Shown here: positions 10,207 through 19,351 of the stretch, piece by piece
Layout: every line of letters starts with the position of its first letter
How positions within the stretch are numbered: position 1 is the stretch's first letter
Origin: an uncultured Prevotellaceae bacterium
GTDB taxonomy: Bacteria; Bacteroidota; Bacteroidia; Bacteroidales; Bacteroidaceae
Assembly: GCA_902761905.1 (NCBI GenBank)
Contig: CACWMK010000022.1
Location: 25,191-89,190 of the forward strand
Reading direction: 5' to 3'
DNA length: 64,000 bases
Notes under the pieces: model-generated
What the model saw: only the letters and a program-made list of their open reading frames with translations
Database searches by the model: none
What the model was told of the DNA's origin: nothing
Position numbers and translations under genes: made by a program

Positions 10207-10932
10207 TTATTGATATAAGGCTTGCAATACATCTATCGACTTCATCTCTGGGAAATCTGGAAGATGAAGTCGATAATATTTTAGCGACACTTCGAGCAGA
10301 CGGTTGCGCTCCTGATGTGACATACGAAACAGGTGCATGGTGGGGAAGTCCATTCGCATCATCAACTGCACTTTCCGTGCCTCTTCCGGATGCAAAAAAT
10401 CACGATGTACAGGGGGAATTCTCATAAACACGCTCTCGCGCAGGTCGAAGTAATCCCCATCCTTATAATCGTCAAGATTGGGATAGAACCCCAAAAACCT
10501 GGTAAGCCTTAACAGAAAAACCAGATGGAAATTAGCAAATCGAGACTGCTGACCATCCAGCCACATGATACTATTCTCCAGATAGTCATATAGCAACTCA
10601 TTACGCTGCTCTGAGCGCAGGGCATAATACAGAAACTCGGCCACAAACAGTGAGATAGCCAACTTATCAGGTTCAAAGGGTATAGTTGCAAACGGACTCA
10701 TAAGCCTCACGTCGTGTAACTTCTGCAATTGCATCTTTGGCCTGATATCGGTCTCTATTTCTAATAAGGTGAGAGGCTGAAAAAACTGTTTCTTTATCTT
10801 TCCTTTCGGCGTCTTGGGTATGCTCACGATAAACGACTGTCTACCAAATGCTCTGGTAAACATATCTACAATCAATCTAGTCTCTCCATACTTGAGCGAA
10901 TGTAGCACAATAGCCTGAGTTTTTGTCAACAT
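10207..10932 (-). CDS. recO: DNA repair protein RecO
   Basis: RecO helps load RecA on SSB-coated DNA (RecFOR pathway). The 241-residue product begins MLTKTQAIVLHSLKYGE, the usual RecO OB-fold start, and continues with FVSIPKTPKGK-like basic strands and an all-helical C-terminal region. The frame extends to a TTG at 10941, but that codon overlaps the -7 box, so the ATG at 10932 is chosen. It converges on ftsZ with 12 bp between stops. RecO is poorly conserved; the N-terminus and length support the call. Confidence 0.85.
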   Translation of the reverse strand: MLTKTQAIVLHSLKYGETRLIVDMFTRAFGRQSFIVSIPKTPKGKIKKQFFQPLTLLEIETDIRPKMQLQKLHDVRLMSPFATIPFEPDKLAISLFVAEFLYYALRSEQRNELLYDYLENSIMWLDGQQSRFANFHLVFLLRLTRFLGFYPNLDDYKDGDYFDLRESVFMRIPPVHRDFLHPEEARKVQLMMRMDFPTMHLFRMSHQERNRLLEVSLKYYRLHLPDFPEMKSIDVLQALYQ

Positions 10933-10938
10933 ACGGTG

Positions 10939-10946
10939 CAAAGGTA
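10939..10946 (-). promoter_or_regulatory. -7 promoter box of recO, nearly leaderless
   Basis: On the minus strand the box TACCTTTG ends only 6 nt before the recO ATG. With the usual Bacteroidota distance from this box to the start of transcription, the 5' leader would be only a few nucleotides long or absent. Confidence 0.5.
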
Positions 10947-11063
10947 ATAAGAAATTTAGAATTTAGAATTAAGAAATTAGAGATTTTAGGCCTTACATAG
11001 TTAAATATGCTTAAAAATTACACTTTTCTTAATTCTAAATTCTTAATTCTTAATTAAACTTAG

Positions 11064-11071
11064 TACTTTTG
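11064..11071 (+). promoter_or_regulatory. -7 box of the tRNA-Glu / rpsT transcript
   Basis: TACTTTTG lies 18 bp before the mature tRNA-Glu 5' end. The same box precedes tRNA-Asn at 62813. No convincing TTTG is seen at -33 because the upstream stretch is made of AATTCTTAATT-type repeats. Confidence 0.55.
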
Positions 11072-11089
11072 CACCCGCATTTTCGCGAT

Positions 11090-11161
11090 GGTCCCTTCGT
11101 CTATCGGTTAGGACGAGAGATTTTCATTCTCTAAAGAGGAGTTCGACTCTCCTAGGGACTA
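11090..11161 (+). tRNA. tRNA-Glu (anticodon TTC)
   Basis: Cloverleaf visible by eye: acceptor GGTCCCT paired with AGGGACT (first pair G-U), D-arm containing TCGGTTAGGA, anticodon stem AGAGA/TCTCT around the loop TTTTCAT with anticodon TTC, and T-arm AGGAG-TTCGACT-CTCCT. The discriminator is A at 11161 and CCA is not encoded. It stands upstream of rpsT on the same strand. Confidence 0.93.
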
Positions 11162-11164
11162 CAA

Positions 11165-11315
11165 TATTTAAATCTATCATCTGCACAGCCATGTGCTACC
11201 AACCGTTTAAGAATGGGATAAGGTGGTAGAGGGTTCGCAAGAGCCCGCCCAGGGCAGCCTTTAACGACGTAAGACCCATAAGCTTTATATTAACAATTTA
11301 AATTTCAAAACAAAC
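11165..11315 (+). promoter_or_regulatory. Structured leader between tRNA-Glu and rpsT (candidate)
   Basis: A 150-bp region with no gene. It is less AT-rich than the neighbouring spacers and contains complementary segments: CTACCA at about 11198 with TGGTAG at about 11223, and GGGT with GCCC around an A/G-rich loop near 11230-11245. No -7 box is clear inside it, so rpsT may be read from the tRNA promoter. A ribosomal-protein leader bound by S20 is one possibility; the folding was judged only by eye. Confidence 0.35.
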
Positions 11316-11570
11316 ATGGCAAATCACAAGTCATCAGTGAAGAGAATCCGTCAGGAGAAGAAAAGAGCACTTCACAACCACTATTACGCAAAGACAATGC
11401 GTAACGCTGTTCGCAAGCTCCGTGCTACCACTAACAAGGAAGAGGCTGTAGCTCTGTATCCAAAGGTACAGAAGATGCTGGATAAGCTGGCTAAGACCAA
11501 CATAATCCACAAGAACAAGGCCGCTAACCTCAAGTCTAGCCTTGCACAGCACGTTAACAAGCTGGGATAA
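11316..11570 (+). CDS. rpsT: 30S ribosomal protein S20
   Basis: Primary 16S rRNA-binding protein of the small subunit. The 84-residue, very basic protein begins [13 protein letters not shown], the classical bS20 start, and has the two-helix pattern with [11 protein letters not shown] near the C-terminus. It is a monocistronic-looking gene behind tRNA-Glu with a strong terminator immediately after it. Confidence 0.96.
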   Translation: MANHKSSVKRIRQEKKRALHNHYYAKTMRNAVRKLRATTNKEEAVALYPKVQKMLDKLAKTNIIHKNKAANLKSSLAQHVNKLG

Positions 11571-11592
11571 TTTTCTACCCAACGATAAGTTG

Positions 11593-11632
11593 AGCCGTAG
11601 CCCTTTTAGGGTTGCGGCTTTCTTTTTTTATT
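11593..11632 (+). terminator. Rho-independent terminator of rpsT
   Basis: 11-bp stem (AGCCGTAGCCC with GGGTTGCGGCT, including a G-T pair) and a five-base loop, followed by a T-rich run TTTCTTTTTTT. Confidence 0.88.
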
Positions 11633-11671
11633 TTTTAGCAGATAAACTACGTTTATCTGAAAGTTTTTTTG

Positions 11672-11679
11672 TAACTTTG
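11672..11679 (+). promoter_or_regulatory. -7 box of gyrB
   Basis: TAACTTTG 27 bp upstream of the gyrB ATG, directly after the rpsT terminator. No clear -33 TTTG at the usual distance. Confidence 0.5.
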
Positions 11680-11705
11680 CAACCAAAATGAATATTAAGT
11701 AAGCA

Positions 11706-13682
11706 ATGACAGAAGAACAACTGAACCAAGAACAAAATTACTCCGCGAGTAACATTCAGGTACTCGAGGGTTTGGAAGCCGTACGTAAGCGTCCAGCTAT
11801 GTACATCGGCGACATAAGTGAGAAGGGTCTCCACCATCTTGTAAACGAAACCGTCGACAACTCTATCGACGAGGCAATGGCAGGATATTGTACCCACATC
11901 GAAGTAACTATCAACGAAGATAACTCTATCACCGTACAAGACAATGGTCGTGGTATCCCCGTAGACGAGCACGAGAAGATGCACAAGAGTGCACTCGAGG
12001 TTGTAATGACTGTACTCCACGCCGGAGGTAAGTTCGACAAGGGCTCTTATAAGGTGTCAGGAGGTCTGCACGGTGTAGGTGTGAGTTGTGTTAACGCACT
12101 CTCTACCCACATGATGTCGCAGGTATTCCGCAATGGCCATATCTACCAGCAGGAGTACGAGAAGGGTAAGCCACTCTACGACGTTAAGATCGTAGGCGAT
12201 ACCGACAAGACAGGTACCCGCCAGCAGTTCTGGCCCGATGGCAGCATATTTACAACTACTGAATATAAGTACGACATTATCGCCAAGCGTATGCGTGAGC
12301 TGGCATATCTTAATGCCGGCATCACCATCACGCTGACCGATCTCCGTCCTGATGAGGAGGGCAATCTGCGCCAGCCCGAGGTGTTCCACGCCAAGGAGGG
12401 ACTTAAGGAGTTTGTTCGCTACGTAGACCGTCACCGCACATCTATCATCGGCGATCCTATCTGCCTGAAGACCGAGAAGGATGGTGTGCCCATCGAGGTG
12501 GCACTGCTCTACAATAGCGACTATTCAGAGAATATCCATTCTTACGTTAACAATATCAACACCATCGAGGGTGGTACCCATCTTACTGGTTTCCGCATCG
12601 CTCTGGCTCGTGCACTCAAGAAGTATGCCGACGAGGACGATCAGCTGCGCAAGCAGATTGAGAAGGCCAAGATCGAGGTGGCTCAGGACGACTTCCGCGA
12701 GGGTCTTACAGCCATCATCTCTGTTAAGGTAGCCGAGCCTCAGTTCGAGGGTCAGACCAAAACAAAGCTGGGCAACAGCGAGGTTAACGGAGCCGTACAG
12801 AAGGCCGTAGGCGAGGCAATGACCAACTATCTGGAGGAACACCCCAAAGAGGCTCATACCATCTGCGAGAAGGTAATTCTGGCCGCTACAGCACGTATTG
12901 CAGCCCGTAAGGCTCGTGAGAGCGTACAGCGCAAGAATCCTATGACTGGTGGTGGTCTGCCTGGCAAACTGGCCGACTGCTCTAATAAGGATCCAAAGGA
13001 GTGCGAGATATTCCTCGTCGAGGGAGACTCGGCCGGTGGTTCTGCCAAGCAGGGTCGCGACCGTCATTTCCAGGCCATCCTGCCTCTGCGTGGTAAGATT
13101 CTTAACGTAGAGAAGGTACAGTGGCATCGTGTGTTCGAGGCCGAGTCTGTTATGAACATCATTCAGAGTATCGGCGTACGCTTTGGTGTTGACGGCGAAG
13201 ACTCTAAGGATGCCAATATCGATAAGCTGCGTTACGACAAGATTATCATCATGACCGACGCCGACGTCGATGGTTCTCACATCGACACACTTATCATGAC
13301 ACTCTTCTATCGCTTCATGCCACAGGTAATCCAGGGCGGCCACCTCTACATAGCTACCCCACCACTCTACAAGTGTACTTACAAGAAGACCTCTGAGTAC
13401 TGCTACACCGAGCAGCAGCGCCAGGCATTCATCGATAAGTACGTGGCTGGTAATGGCGACGACAAGGCCCTGCACACCCAGCGCTACAAAGGTCTTGGTG
13501 AGATGAACCCAGAGCAGCTTTGGGAGACCACAATGAACCCAGAGAACCGCTTGCTCAAGCAGGTTACCATCGAGAACGCTGCCGAGGCCGACGAAATCTT
13601 CTCTATGCTGATGGGCGACGACGTAGAACCACGCCGCGAGTTCATCGAGAAGAACGCCACCTACGCTAACATCGACGCGTAA
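11706..13682 (+). CDS. gyrB: DNA gyrase subunit B
   Basis: ATPase subunit of DNA gyrase, which introduces negative supercoils with GyrA. The 658-residue protein has the GHKL ATPase motifs (NETVDNSIDEA, DNGRGIPVD, GLHGVGVS), the transducer domain and the TOPRIM motifs EGDSAGG near residue 440 and DADVDGSHI near 520, ending in the GyrB C-terminal domain with QRYKGLGEMNPEQLW. Length is typical of Bacteroidota GyrB without the proteobacterial insert. A good terminator follows. Confidence 0.96.
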   Translation: MTEEQLNQEQNYSASNIQVLEGLEAVRKRPAMYIGDISEKGLHHLVNETVDNSIDEAMAGYCTHIEVTINEDNSITVQDNGRGIPVDEHEKMHKSALEVVMTVLHAGGKFDKGSYKVSGGLHGVGVSCVNALSTHMMSQVFRNGHIYQQEYEKGKPLYDVKIVGDTDKTGTRQQFWPDGSIFTTTEYKYDIIAKRMRELAYLNAGITITLTDLRPDEEGNLRQPEVFHAKEGLKEFVRYVDRHRTSIIGDPICLKTEKDGVPIEVALLYNSDYSENIHSYVNNINTIEGGTHLTGFRIALARALKKYADEDDQLRKQIEKAKIEVAQDDFREGLTAIISVKVAEPQFEGQTKTKLGNSEVNGAVQKAVGEAMTNYLEEHPKEAHTICEKVILAATARIAARKARESVQRKNPMTGGGLPGKLADCSNKDPKECEIFLVEGDSAGGSAKQGRDRHFQAILPLRGKILNVEKVQWHRVFEAESVMNIIQSIGVRFGVDGEDSKDANIDKLRYDKIIIMTDADVDGSHIDTLIMTLFYRFMPQVIQGGHLYIATPPLYKCTYKKTSEYCYTEQQRQAFIDKYVAGNGDDKALHTQRYKGLGEMNPEQLWETTMNPENRLLKQVTIENAAEADEIFSMLMGDDVEPRREFIEKNATYANIDA

Positions 13683-13707
13683 ACACCACGTTCAATTATA
13701 CATTCAA

Positions 13708-13740
13708 AGAGCTCTCGCCAATTAGCGGGAGCTCTTTTTA
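13708..13740 (+). terminator. Terminator of gyrB
   Basis: Stem AGAGCTC-TCGC with GCGG-GAGCTCT around the loop CAATTA, followed by TTTTTA. Confidence 0.85.
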
Positions 13741-13805
13741 TTAGCATACTTTAAGCCTCATAGCCAGCATGGTAGAAGTCTCCGATCTTCGACAGGTAAA
13801 AATAG

Positions 13806-15476
13806 TCAGTTAGGCAATTCTGTCACTTTGTCCTCTGGCAATACAAAATTAAACGAACAAGGACTCCATGCGGGTGGCGGTGTTGGATTCAGATACAACC
13901 ATCGGCTCCATCCTACCAACTTGTCGAAGGTTGTTTGCTCATAAGTATTGGCAAAGGTGCTGGGCCATGTGTCGGCCTTTTCAAACCCATAGTGATCAAG
14001 GTTGCCGTCGCTGCTGTCGCCACCTTCTTCAACGTAACGATAGTATTCGCGCTTACCGTCTGAATAATATACATAAGCACCTGTCAACTTAGATTCTGCT
14101 CCATTGCCCTCATAAGTGTAGACCACATAAGTACCTTTACAACCAAGCATCATACTATAGTCCACCTCATAGTGATGATCTGTCAGATACTTGCTGTGGC
14201 GCTGTCTGACGATACAGTCGTTGAAGGCATTAATGAGGCTTGAGACGAATGTCTGGTCGTACACATCGGGCAATTCCCAGAAGAGACTCTCGATATATCG
14301 TCCCATGTCGTAAAGGGGATAGTTATTATCCGCTTTCATTGCGTTAGCCGTACACAAGTCTATACGCGCACGCTGATCGTCGGTACCGTTATGGTATGTA
14401 TAGACCAATCGGTCGGTAAACTCCTTCAACACGGGAGCCAGGTCGTTCAGTCTACTGGTCTTGGTCAACGTGAAGTCGTAATAGAGAGGATCGTCGGGAT
14501 TGGTGCTCTGATAGAACTCTGCGTCCCAGTTGTCCATATTGGCATCAAGGAAATTGGAGAGCACGGCCTCCGTGTCCTGTCCAGCAGCACAATTGTCGGC
14601 AATGGCATAGAAAGCCGAGCCACCACCCCACATGACGTAAGTAGAACCAGCAATGTAGTCGGTAACGTCCTTCACATCGTAGAGAAACTCCAGATTGTTC
14701 ATCAGACAGAGGTAAGCCACGATACCATCTATATGCACCGAGGCATTTCTCACGCCACGCGCAAAACTCTTGGCAGAGAAGCATTTGTGGTCATGTCCAT
14801 CATCGAAAATCAGTCCGCGAGTCTGTGCACCATTCATTGTATTGCTGGTAGCGTCTGCTAAATCCACATGAGGCAAGTAGCCGCCACCATGGTCGGCCAT
14901 CACAAGGATGTACCTCTTGGCAGGATAGTTCCTTGCAGCCCAGTTGATGAAGTTGGTCAGCGAGTCGGGATTGGTAACATCCGCATTCGTCTCTCCGTAA
15001 GGCTCCGTTTCCTGCAGTTGCTTACGCAGAGTCTTCTCGGGATCTACCACGAAACGATAGCTCTCGCCAGCCTTTGGATGACATAAGAAGAAGTATCTCA
15101 TCAAATCCATATCTTCCATCTCGTCCTCGGACATAAACTTTGACGTTTCATCAGCCCACTTTACAATAGTTTCATAGTCAACTTGATCATAAGCCGTGGG
15201 ATTGAGCGATGTCTTATACTGAGCCACCACATTCACATGGTCGAAACTCTCGGGCTTAGCCTTGTAGAACTTGTGGAAATCGTCCAAAATAGCCGCGTCC
15301 ACGTTTCCTCCACCACACCCATACCACAGGATGGTGGCATCGGCCAGCTCTTTCTCCGGTTCAGGTGGAGCCACGGGGTTGTCGTAGTTGTCATTGGTAC
15401 AGGCGGTGAACACCGTCATTGTCATTGAGCAGCTAAGGACGGCTGCGAGCGTCATGATTGTTCTTTTCATAATCAT
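13806..15476 (-). CDS. Lipoprotein protease of the clostripain family (peptidase C11)
   Basis: Predicted surface or periplasmic cysteine protease. The signal peptide ends in a lipobox with lipidated Cys26 (VFTAC). The C11 catalytic dyad is visible as His196 in VMADHGGGY and Cys257 in YLCLMNNLE, which matches the family's His-Gly and Cys-Leu-Met signatures. Family members cut after Arg or Lys and often self-activate. The first 20 residues share the MTLAAVL signal cassette with several neighbours. Upstream on the same strand lies a 21-bp direct-repeat promoter and then a (frameshifted) TPR-HTH regulator, the same order as for the second C11 gene at 30763. Substrate unknown. Confidence 0.82.
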   Translation of the reverse strand: MIMKRTIMTLAAVLSCSMTMTVFTACTNDNYDNPVAPPEPEKELADATILWYGCGGGNVDAAILDDFHKFYKAKPESFDHVNVVAQYKTSLNPTAYDQVDYETIVKWADETSKFMSEDEMEDMDLMRYFFLCHPKAGESYRFVVDPEKTLRKQLQETEPYGETNADVTNPDSLTNFINWAARNYPAKRYILVMADHGGGYLPHVDLADATSNTMNGAQTRGLIFDDGHDHKCFSAKSFARGVRNASVHIDGIVAYLCLMNNLEFLYDVKDVTDYIAGSTYVMWGGGSAFYAIADNCAAGQDTEAVLSNFLDANMDNWDAEFYQSTNPDDPLYYDFTLTKTSRLNDLAPVLKEFTDRLVYTYHNGTDDQRARIDLCTANAMKADNNYPLYDMGRYIESLFWELPDVYDQTFVSSLINAFNDCIVRQRHSKYLTDHHYEVDYSMMLGCKGTYVVYTYEGNGAESKLTGAYVYYSDGKREYYRYVEEGGDSSDGNLDHYGFEKADTWPSTFANTYEQTTFDKLVGWSRWLYLNPTPPPAWSPCSFNFVLPEDKVTELPN

Positions 15477-15526
15477 ATTTTTATTAATAATGGTAACTTA
15501 TCTTCTTATTATCGTTGATGTTGGTG

Positions 15527-15582
15527 CAAAGGTACGGCAAACCATAAAAGTAGCTGTGCCACCCTTACAAATCTTTGTGTCA
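15527..15582 (-). promoter_or_regulatory. Regulon promoter 1: 21-bp direct repeat plus -7 box
   Basis: Minus strand: half-sites TGACACA (15582-15576) and TGGCACA (15561-15555), starts exactly 21 bp apart; the -7 box TACCTTTG (15534-15527) starts exactly 27 bp after the second half-site. The second site covers the place of the -33 element, as for a class II activator. Drives the C11 protease. Confidence 0.7.
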
Positions 15583-15620
15583 TTTCTGCAAAACCTGCTT
15601 TCCAGGCTGTGGCACAGCAT

Positions 15621-15661
15621 AAAAAAACAGAGCTTGCCGTGGTATAGCAAGCTCTGTTTTT
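15621..15661 (-). terminator. Bidirectional terminator after regulator 1
   Basis: 11-bp stem ACAGAGCTTGC / GCAAGCTCTGT with a 9-nt loop, an A-run on one side and a T-run on the other. On the minus strand it ends the regulator transcript just before the regulon promoter of the protease. Confidence 0.8.
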
Positions 15662-15682
15662 ATCGATGAAATGGGTCTTTTT

Positions 15683-17366
15683 CTACTTTTTCGCTACATG
15701 ACGATAGTCGGAAGGCGACATGGCGTAGGTTTCGCTGAAAAGACGGTAGAAGGTGCGGCGGGATAGTCCGCAGAGTTCAGCAATTAGACCCACGGAGTCG
15801 TTGGTGGTAGAAAGCAAATGCGCGGCGTGGCGCAGACGGTAACTATTGATGAAGTCGGCAGGAGTCTGATCAGCACACTCGCGAATGGCATCGTATATGT
15901 AAGTACGGTTGGTGCCTAGCATACGTGCCAGCGAATCCGGATTTGTGTCGGGATCGGTGAAGATGTCAGGCTGCTTCATCAGTTCACATAGGCGTCGGTA
16001 AAGTTGCTGACCATTGGTAAGCTCAGTCTCGGGTGTAGCCTCCAACTGCTCAATAGCCTGTTGCTGCTCCTGTTCGCGCTGTTCAATCTCAGCCAGTAAG
16101 CGGCGGTTTTTCTCCGTCAGTACCTTATTATATTTATAGGAGCGCCAAAGCAGGTAAGCGATGAGCAAGATGATGATGAAGGCAGCAACAGAAATGATGC
16201 GATGCAGGGAAACCGAGAATTGCATATCTTTTAATTGCAAATCGCGTTCATGTGTTTGATAGATGACAGCCAGTTCCATCGTCTTGTCGCGGCGTTCCCA
16301 TAACTTAGCCGAATCGAGTGCAGTAATTATTCGGGTGGCTACAGCCAAGGCTGAATCACGCTCACCAGCACCCAAGAAGGCATCAAACCTCAGCTTTACA
16401 AACCCTTGCAGGTTCTCAATGTCGTATCTCATCCCTCTCTTATGGAGCAGAGGCTCTATTTCTTCCGAATTGGCTACAGCCTCGTCGAAACGATGGGCTA
16501 TGTTAAGATATGTCACCGAATTCGCCCGTCCTATCGCTGTGTTGTATAGGTGATTCTTCTGATATTCCTCGTAAGCCTTAGCGGCCTCATCATGACGACC
16601 TTCTATTTCGAGCAAGAAAGATTTAATAGCTAACAACTGTAACTGAATATAAGGATGATTCACATCCATCTCCTCAGGATGCTTAGCTAAATCATTCAAG
16701 ATTTTTTCTATGTATTCTACCCACACCCTGCCACGCTCATATTGGAACATATTACAATATCCAATCATAGCATCAACGGCTATCTTCAGACGATACGTTT
16801 TCAATTCCTTCAAACTTGAGTGCTCGTTTCAGATATTCCTCGGCTTGTTCATAACGCTCCAGGAAAATGTTACATCGGGCCATATTACTTAGCGTCTGTA
16901 CAAAGCTCGACAGGAGCAACTCATGGCTATTAATATAATCCATGTCGGCGTTGATTATATGCCGCTGCCCCTTGCGCAGTGCTAAATCATAATGCAGGTT
17001 TGCTACGTCCTTATCAATATCAAGTCCCTGAACCATGAAATGGAAGAAGCGGTCTTGCTCTGTCACCACCTTGCGAGCCAAAGCAGAGTCGATGATTGCC
17101 ATAGCATGTTTAGGGTTGTGATGATACATGACGCATGCTACATAGTAATCGCCGGTAATATCGCCTATTACGCCTTTATCCTTCAGGCTATCTACCAGAT
17201 GACATATTGATACGGTATCGTGGACTGTATTCAAAGTACTGTCTATCTCGGTTGGATTGAAATCACGATTGCGCGGGGCTTTGCCACACGAAAATATCAT
17301 TAATACTGCAGCTGCCAAGACTGCTAGCGGTAAGAATTTTCGGATGATTAAATTTGTCTTCTTCAT
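15683..17366 (-). pseudogene. TPR-transmembrane-AraC regulator 1, frameshifted
   Basis: Same architecture as the intact regulators at 17657, 24981 and 28941: lipoprotein signal (lipobox FSC), periplasmic helical repeats, one membrane helix followed by the KYNKVLTEKNRRLL coiled coil, and a C-terminal AraC-type HTH. Here the N-terminal frame (17366-16773, 197 codons) and the C-terminal frame (from about 16813 to 15683, starting only at TTG) overlap by 41 bp in different frames. The full span of 1684 bp is 561 codons plus one base, and intact paralogs have 560-564 residues, so a single indel near 16780-16813 explains it. No canonical slippery heptamer is visible. It could be a real pseudogene, a split gene or a sequence error. 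Confidence 0.75.
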
Positions 17367-17367
17367 T

Positions 17368-17395
17368 TATCTTTGCAAATTTGTTTGCAAAGATA
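17368..17395. repeat. 28-bp palindrome upstream of regulator 1
   Basis: TATCTTTGCAAA and its exact reverse complement separated by TTTG, directly in front of the regulator 1 ATG. Each arm begins with or contains a TATCTTTG -7-like box, so it may hold divergent promoters or an autoregulatory site. Confidence 0.5.
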
Positions 17396-17545
17396 CGAAC
17401 TTATTTTATATTAACGAATTATTAATAAGGAAAAATATAAAAAAAAAGTTGTGTGTTTCGGAACTTTTTCACTTTGAGTTGCCTGATCCTGAGGAAGTAA
17501 CAGGTCATGAATAAGTGACTCTAAAACTCGAAGGCAACGATTATG

Positions 17546-17586
17546 GCGGGCGAAGATAGCGAAACACGCATCTTCGCCCGCTTTTT
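17546..17586 (+). terminator. Strong terminator without an upstream gene
   Basis: 12-bp perfect stem GCGGGCGAAGAT / ATCTTCGCCCGC, then TTTTT. It points to the right, yet no plus-strand gene precedes it; the 290-bp gap 17367-17656 otherwise holds only AT-rich sequence and a short stretch (about 17460-17515) that might be the tail of a lost gene. Confidence 0.65.
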
Positions 17587-17629
17587 GCATTTTTTACGGG
17601 AAAACGATGTATAATTGAAATAATATGCT

Positions 17630-17637
17630 TACCTTTG
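17630..17637 (+). promoter_or_regulatory. -7 box of regulator 2
   Basis: TACCTTTG 19 bp before the ATG at 17657. The TGRNACA direct repeat found at the target promoters is not present here. Confidence 0.5.
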
Positions 17638-17656
17638 CCCCTGAAATTATTTAAAC

Positions 17657-19339
17657 ATGCGACACTCCATATACCTAACACTATTATGCACCGTGCTAGC
17701 CATGATGGCATCTTGCACTAATTGCAGCGAGACGAAGGACGACGAGAAGGTAAAAGCAGCGTGGCAGCGCTATCACGAAGCCTACCATGCTAAGGATCTG
17801 AACCGCGCCTTGGTCGTCATCGACAGCATGGAGACAGAGAAGATTGTCAGTAAGCCAAAGGCTAACCAGCTGCGTGGACATGTCTACGACCAAGGTTGGC
17901 AGATGAAAATTGCTGAACAATTCTACAAGAAGTCTTGTCAAGGCTATGCCTCAGACCCTTCACAGGATTGGGGCTCCTATACCGATGCGGGCTACCGCTG
18001 GGCCTGTTTGCTCTTTCGTCGAGGTGACACTGAGGGAGCAATGAACATCACCACCGGGCTGCTGCAACAAGCAAAAGAAAACGAAGCGTTCCCCAAAGAT
18101 CAAGAGGCTACCTTGCTGATGCTCATGGCTGATATCCAGCTACAGCTGCACCAATACGACGAGGTACGTCTCACAGGGCTGAAAGTCTATGAGGTAATAG
18201 AACAAGAAGCTAATAATGGGAACGAAAGAGAATTGGATATAGCATGGACCTGTATCAACTTATCTGATATTCACCACAAAGCAGGAGACAGCGAAGGGGC
18301 AATGGCATGGCTTGACCGCTGTGCACAAGCGCTAACCCGTGCCAAACAAGGCGACTCGCTGATGATTGAGAAATGGAAAGGCCATATTTCCCTCAAACGA
18401 GCATTGTTTCTATTAGAAACGGGTCACGCTGCCCAAGCCCAGGCCACTTATGCAGCCATCCCCCGTAGTCGCCTGATGGAACCATTAGGCTACATAGAGG
18501 CTGCCGACTACCTGATGGCTGCTGGTCGCTACGACGAGGCAGCTGAATGGTATGAACGCATTGATAGCACCTATTTAGCTACCGACGGCGCCAAGATGAC
18601 TTTCGATATTATCGCTGAACGCCTCTCTCCCCGCTACATAGCCTACCGAAAGGCTGGCCGAAATGCCGACGCATTGCTACTTGCCGACAGTGTTAGCGCT
18701 GCCATCGACTCTGCCCTCGTCTGGCAGAAGCAAAACGATGCGGCTGAACTGGCAGTCATCTACCAGACCCATGAAAAGGAACTGGCACTGAACGATGCCA
18801 AAAGCGAGACTCGCATCCACCGTGTACTGCTTGCCGCTGCTATCCTTGTCATCCTGCTCATAGGCTACCTGTTCTGGCGTACACGAAAATATAATAAGGA
18901 ACTCCTTGAGAAGAACCGCCGATTGTTGACTGAGATAGAACAGCGCGAACAGGAGCAGCAACAGGTTATTGAACAGTTGGAGGCCGCGCCAGAGGCAGAA
19001 CTCACCACTGGTCAGCAAATCTACCGCCGCCTATGTGAACTGATGAAGCAACCCAACGTCTTCACCGACCCTGACACCAATCAAGACACGCTGGCACGTA
19101 TGCTAGGCACCAACCGAACGTACATCCAAGATGCCATTCGCGAGTGTGCCGACAAGACTCCTGCCGACTTCATCAACAGTTACCGTCTGCGTCACGCCAC
19201 TCACTTGCTTTCTACCACTGACGACTCTGTTGGTCTCATAGCCGAACTCTGCGGACTATCCCGTCGCACCTTCTATCGTCTTTTCAGCGAAACTTACGCT
19301 ATGTCGCCTTCCGACTATCGTCATGTAGCCAAAAAGTAG
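17657..19339 (+). CDS. TPR-transmembrane-AraC regulator 2
   Basis: A one-component membrane regulator of 560 residues. N-terminal signal with lipobox MASC (Cys20); helical TPR-like repeats to about residue 375; one membrane helix at about 389-408; an acidic-basic coiled coil (EKNRRLLTEIEQREQEQQQ); and an AraC-type HTH domain over the last about 120 residues, with the two helix-turn-helix units around LARMLGTNRTYIQDAI and GLIAELCGLSRRTFYRLF. This predicts periplasmic sensing and cytoplasmic DNA binding. The C-terminal part is almost identical to regulators 1, 3 and 4, while the sensor part is not. A regulon promoter starts 12 bp after its stop with no terminator between. The ligand is unknown. 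Confidence 0.8.
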   Translation: MRHSIYLTLLCTVLAMMASCTNCSETKDDEKVKAAWQRYHEAYHAKDLNRALVVIDSMETEKIVSKPKANQLRGHVYDQGWQMKIAEQFYKKSCQGYASDPSQDWGSYTDAGYRWACLLFRRGDTEGAMNITTGLLQQAKENEAFPKDQEATLLMLMADIQLQLHQYDEVRLTGLKVYEVIEQEANNGNERELDIAWTCINLSDIHHKAGDSEGAMAWLDRCAQALTRAKQGDSLMIEKWKGHISLKRALFLLETGHAAQAQATYAAIPRSRLMEPLGYIEAADYLMAAGRYDEAAEWYERIDSTYLATDGAKMTFDIIAERLSPRYIAYRKAGRNADALLLADSVSAAIDSALVWQKQNDAAELAVIYQTHEKELALNDAKSETRIHRVLLAAAILVILLIGYLFWRTRKYNKELLEKNRRLLTEIEQREQEQQQVIEQLEAAPEAELTTGQQIYRRLCELMKQPNVFTDPDTNQDTLARMLGTNRTYIQDAIRECADKTPADFINSYRLRHATHLLSTTDDSVGLIAELCGLSRRTFYRLFSETYAMSPSDYRHVAKK

Positions 19340-19351
19340 ATTTTGCAGAAT

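Noticed and set aside
11190-11260. Second tRNA after tRNA-Glu
   Set aside because: No cloverleaf with an anticodon arm and a TTCGA-type T-loop could be drawn.
12525-13475. 316-codon open frame on the minus strand inside gyrB
   Set aside because: Exact antisense of a highly conserved gene; the translation is low in family features and follows from gyrB codon bias.
17257-17514. 85-codon plus-strand frame across the start of regulator 1
   Set aside because: It overlaps the coding start and promoter palindrome of regulator 1 on the other strand and resembles nothing I know.
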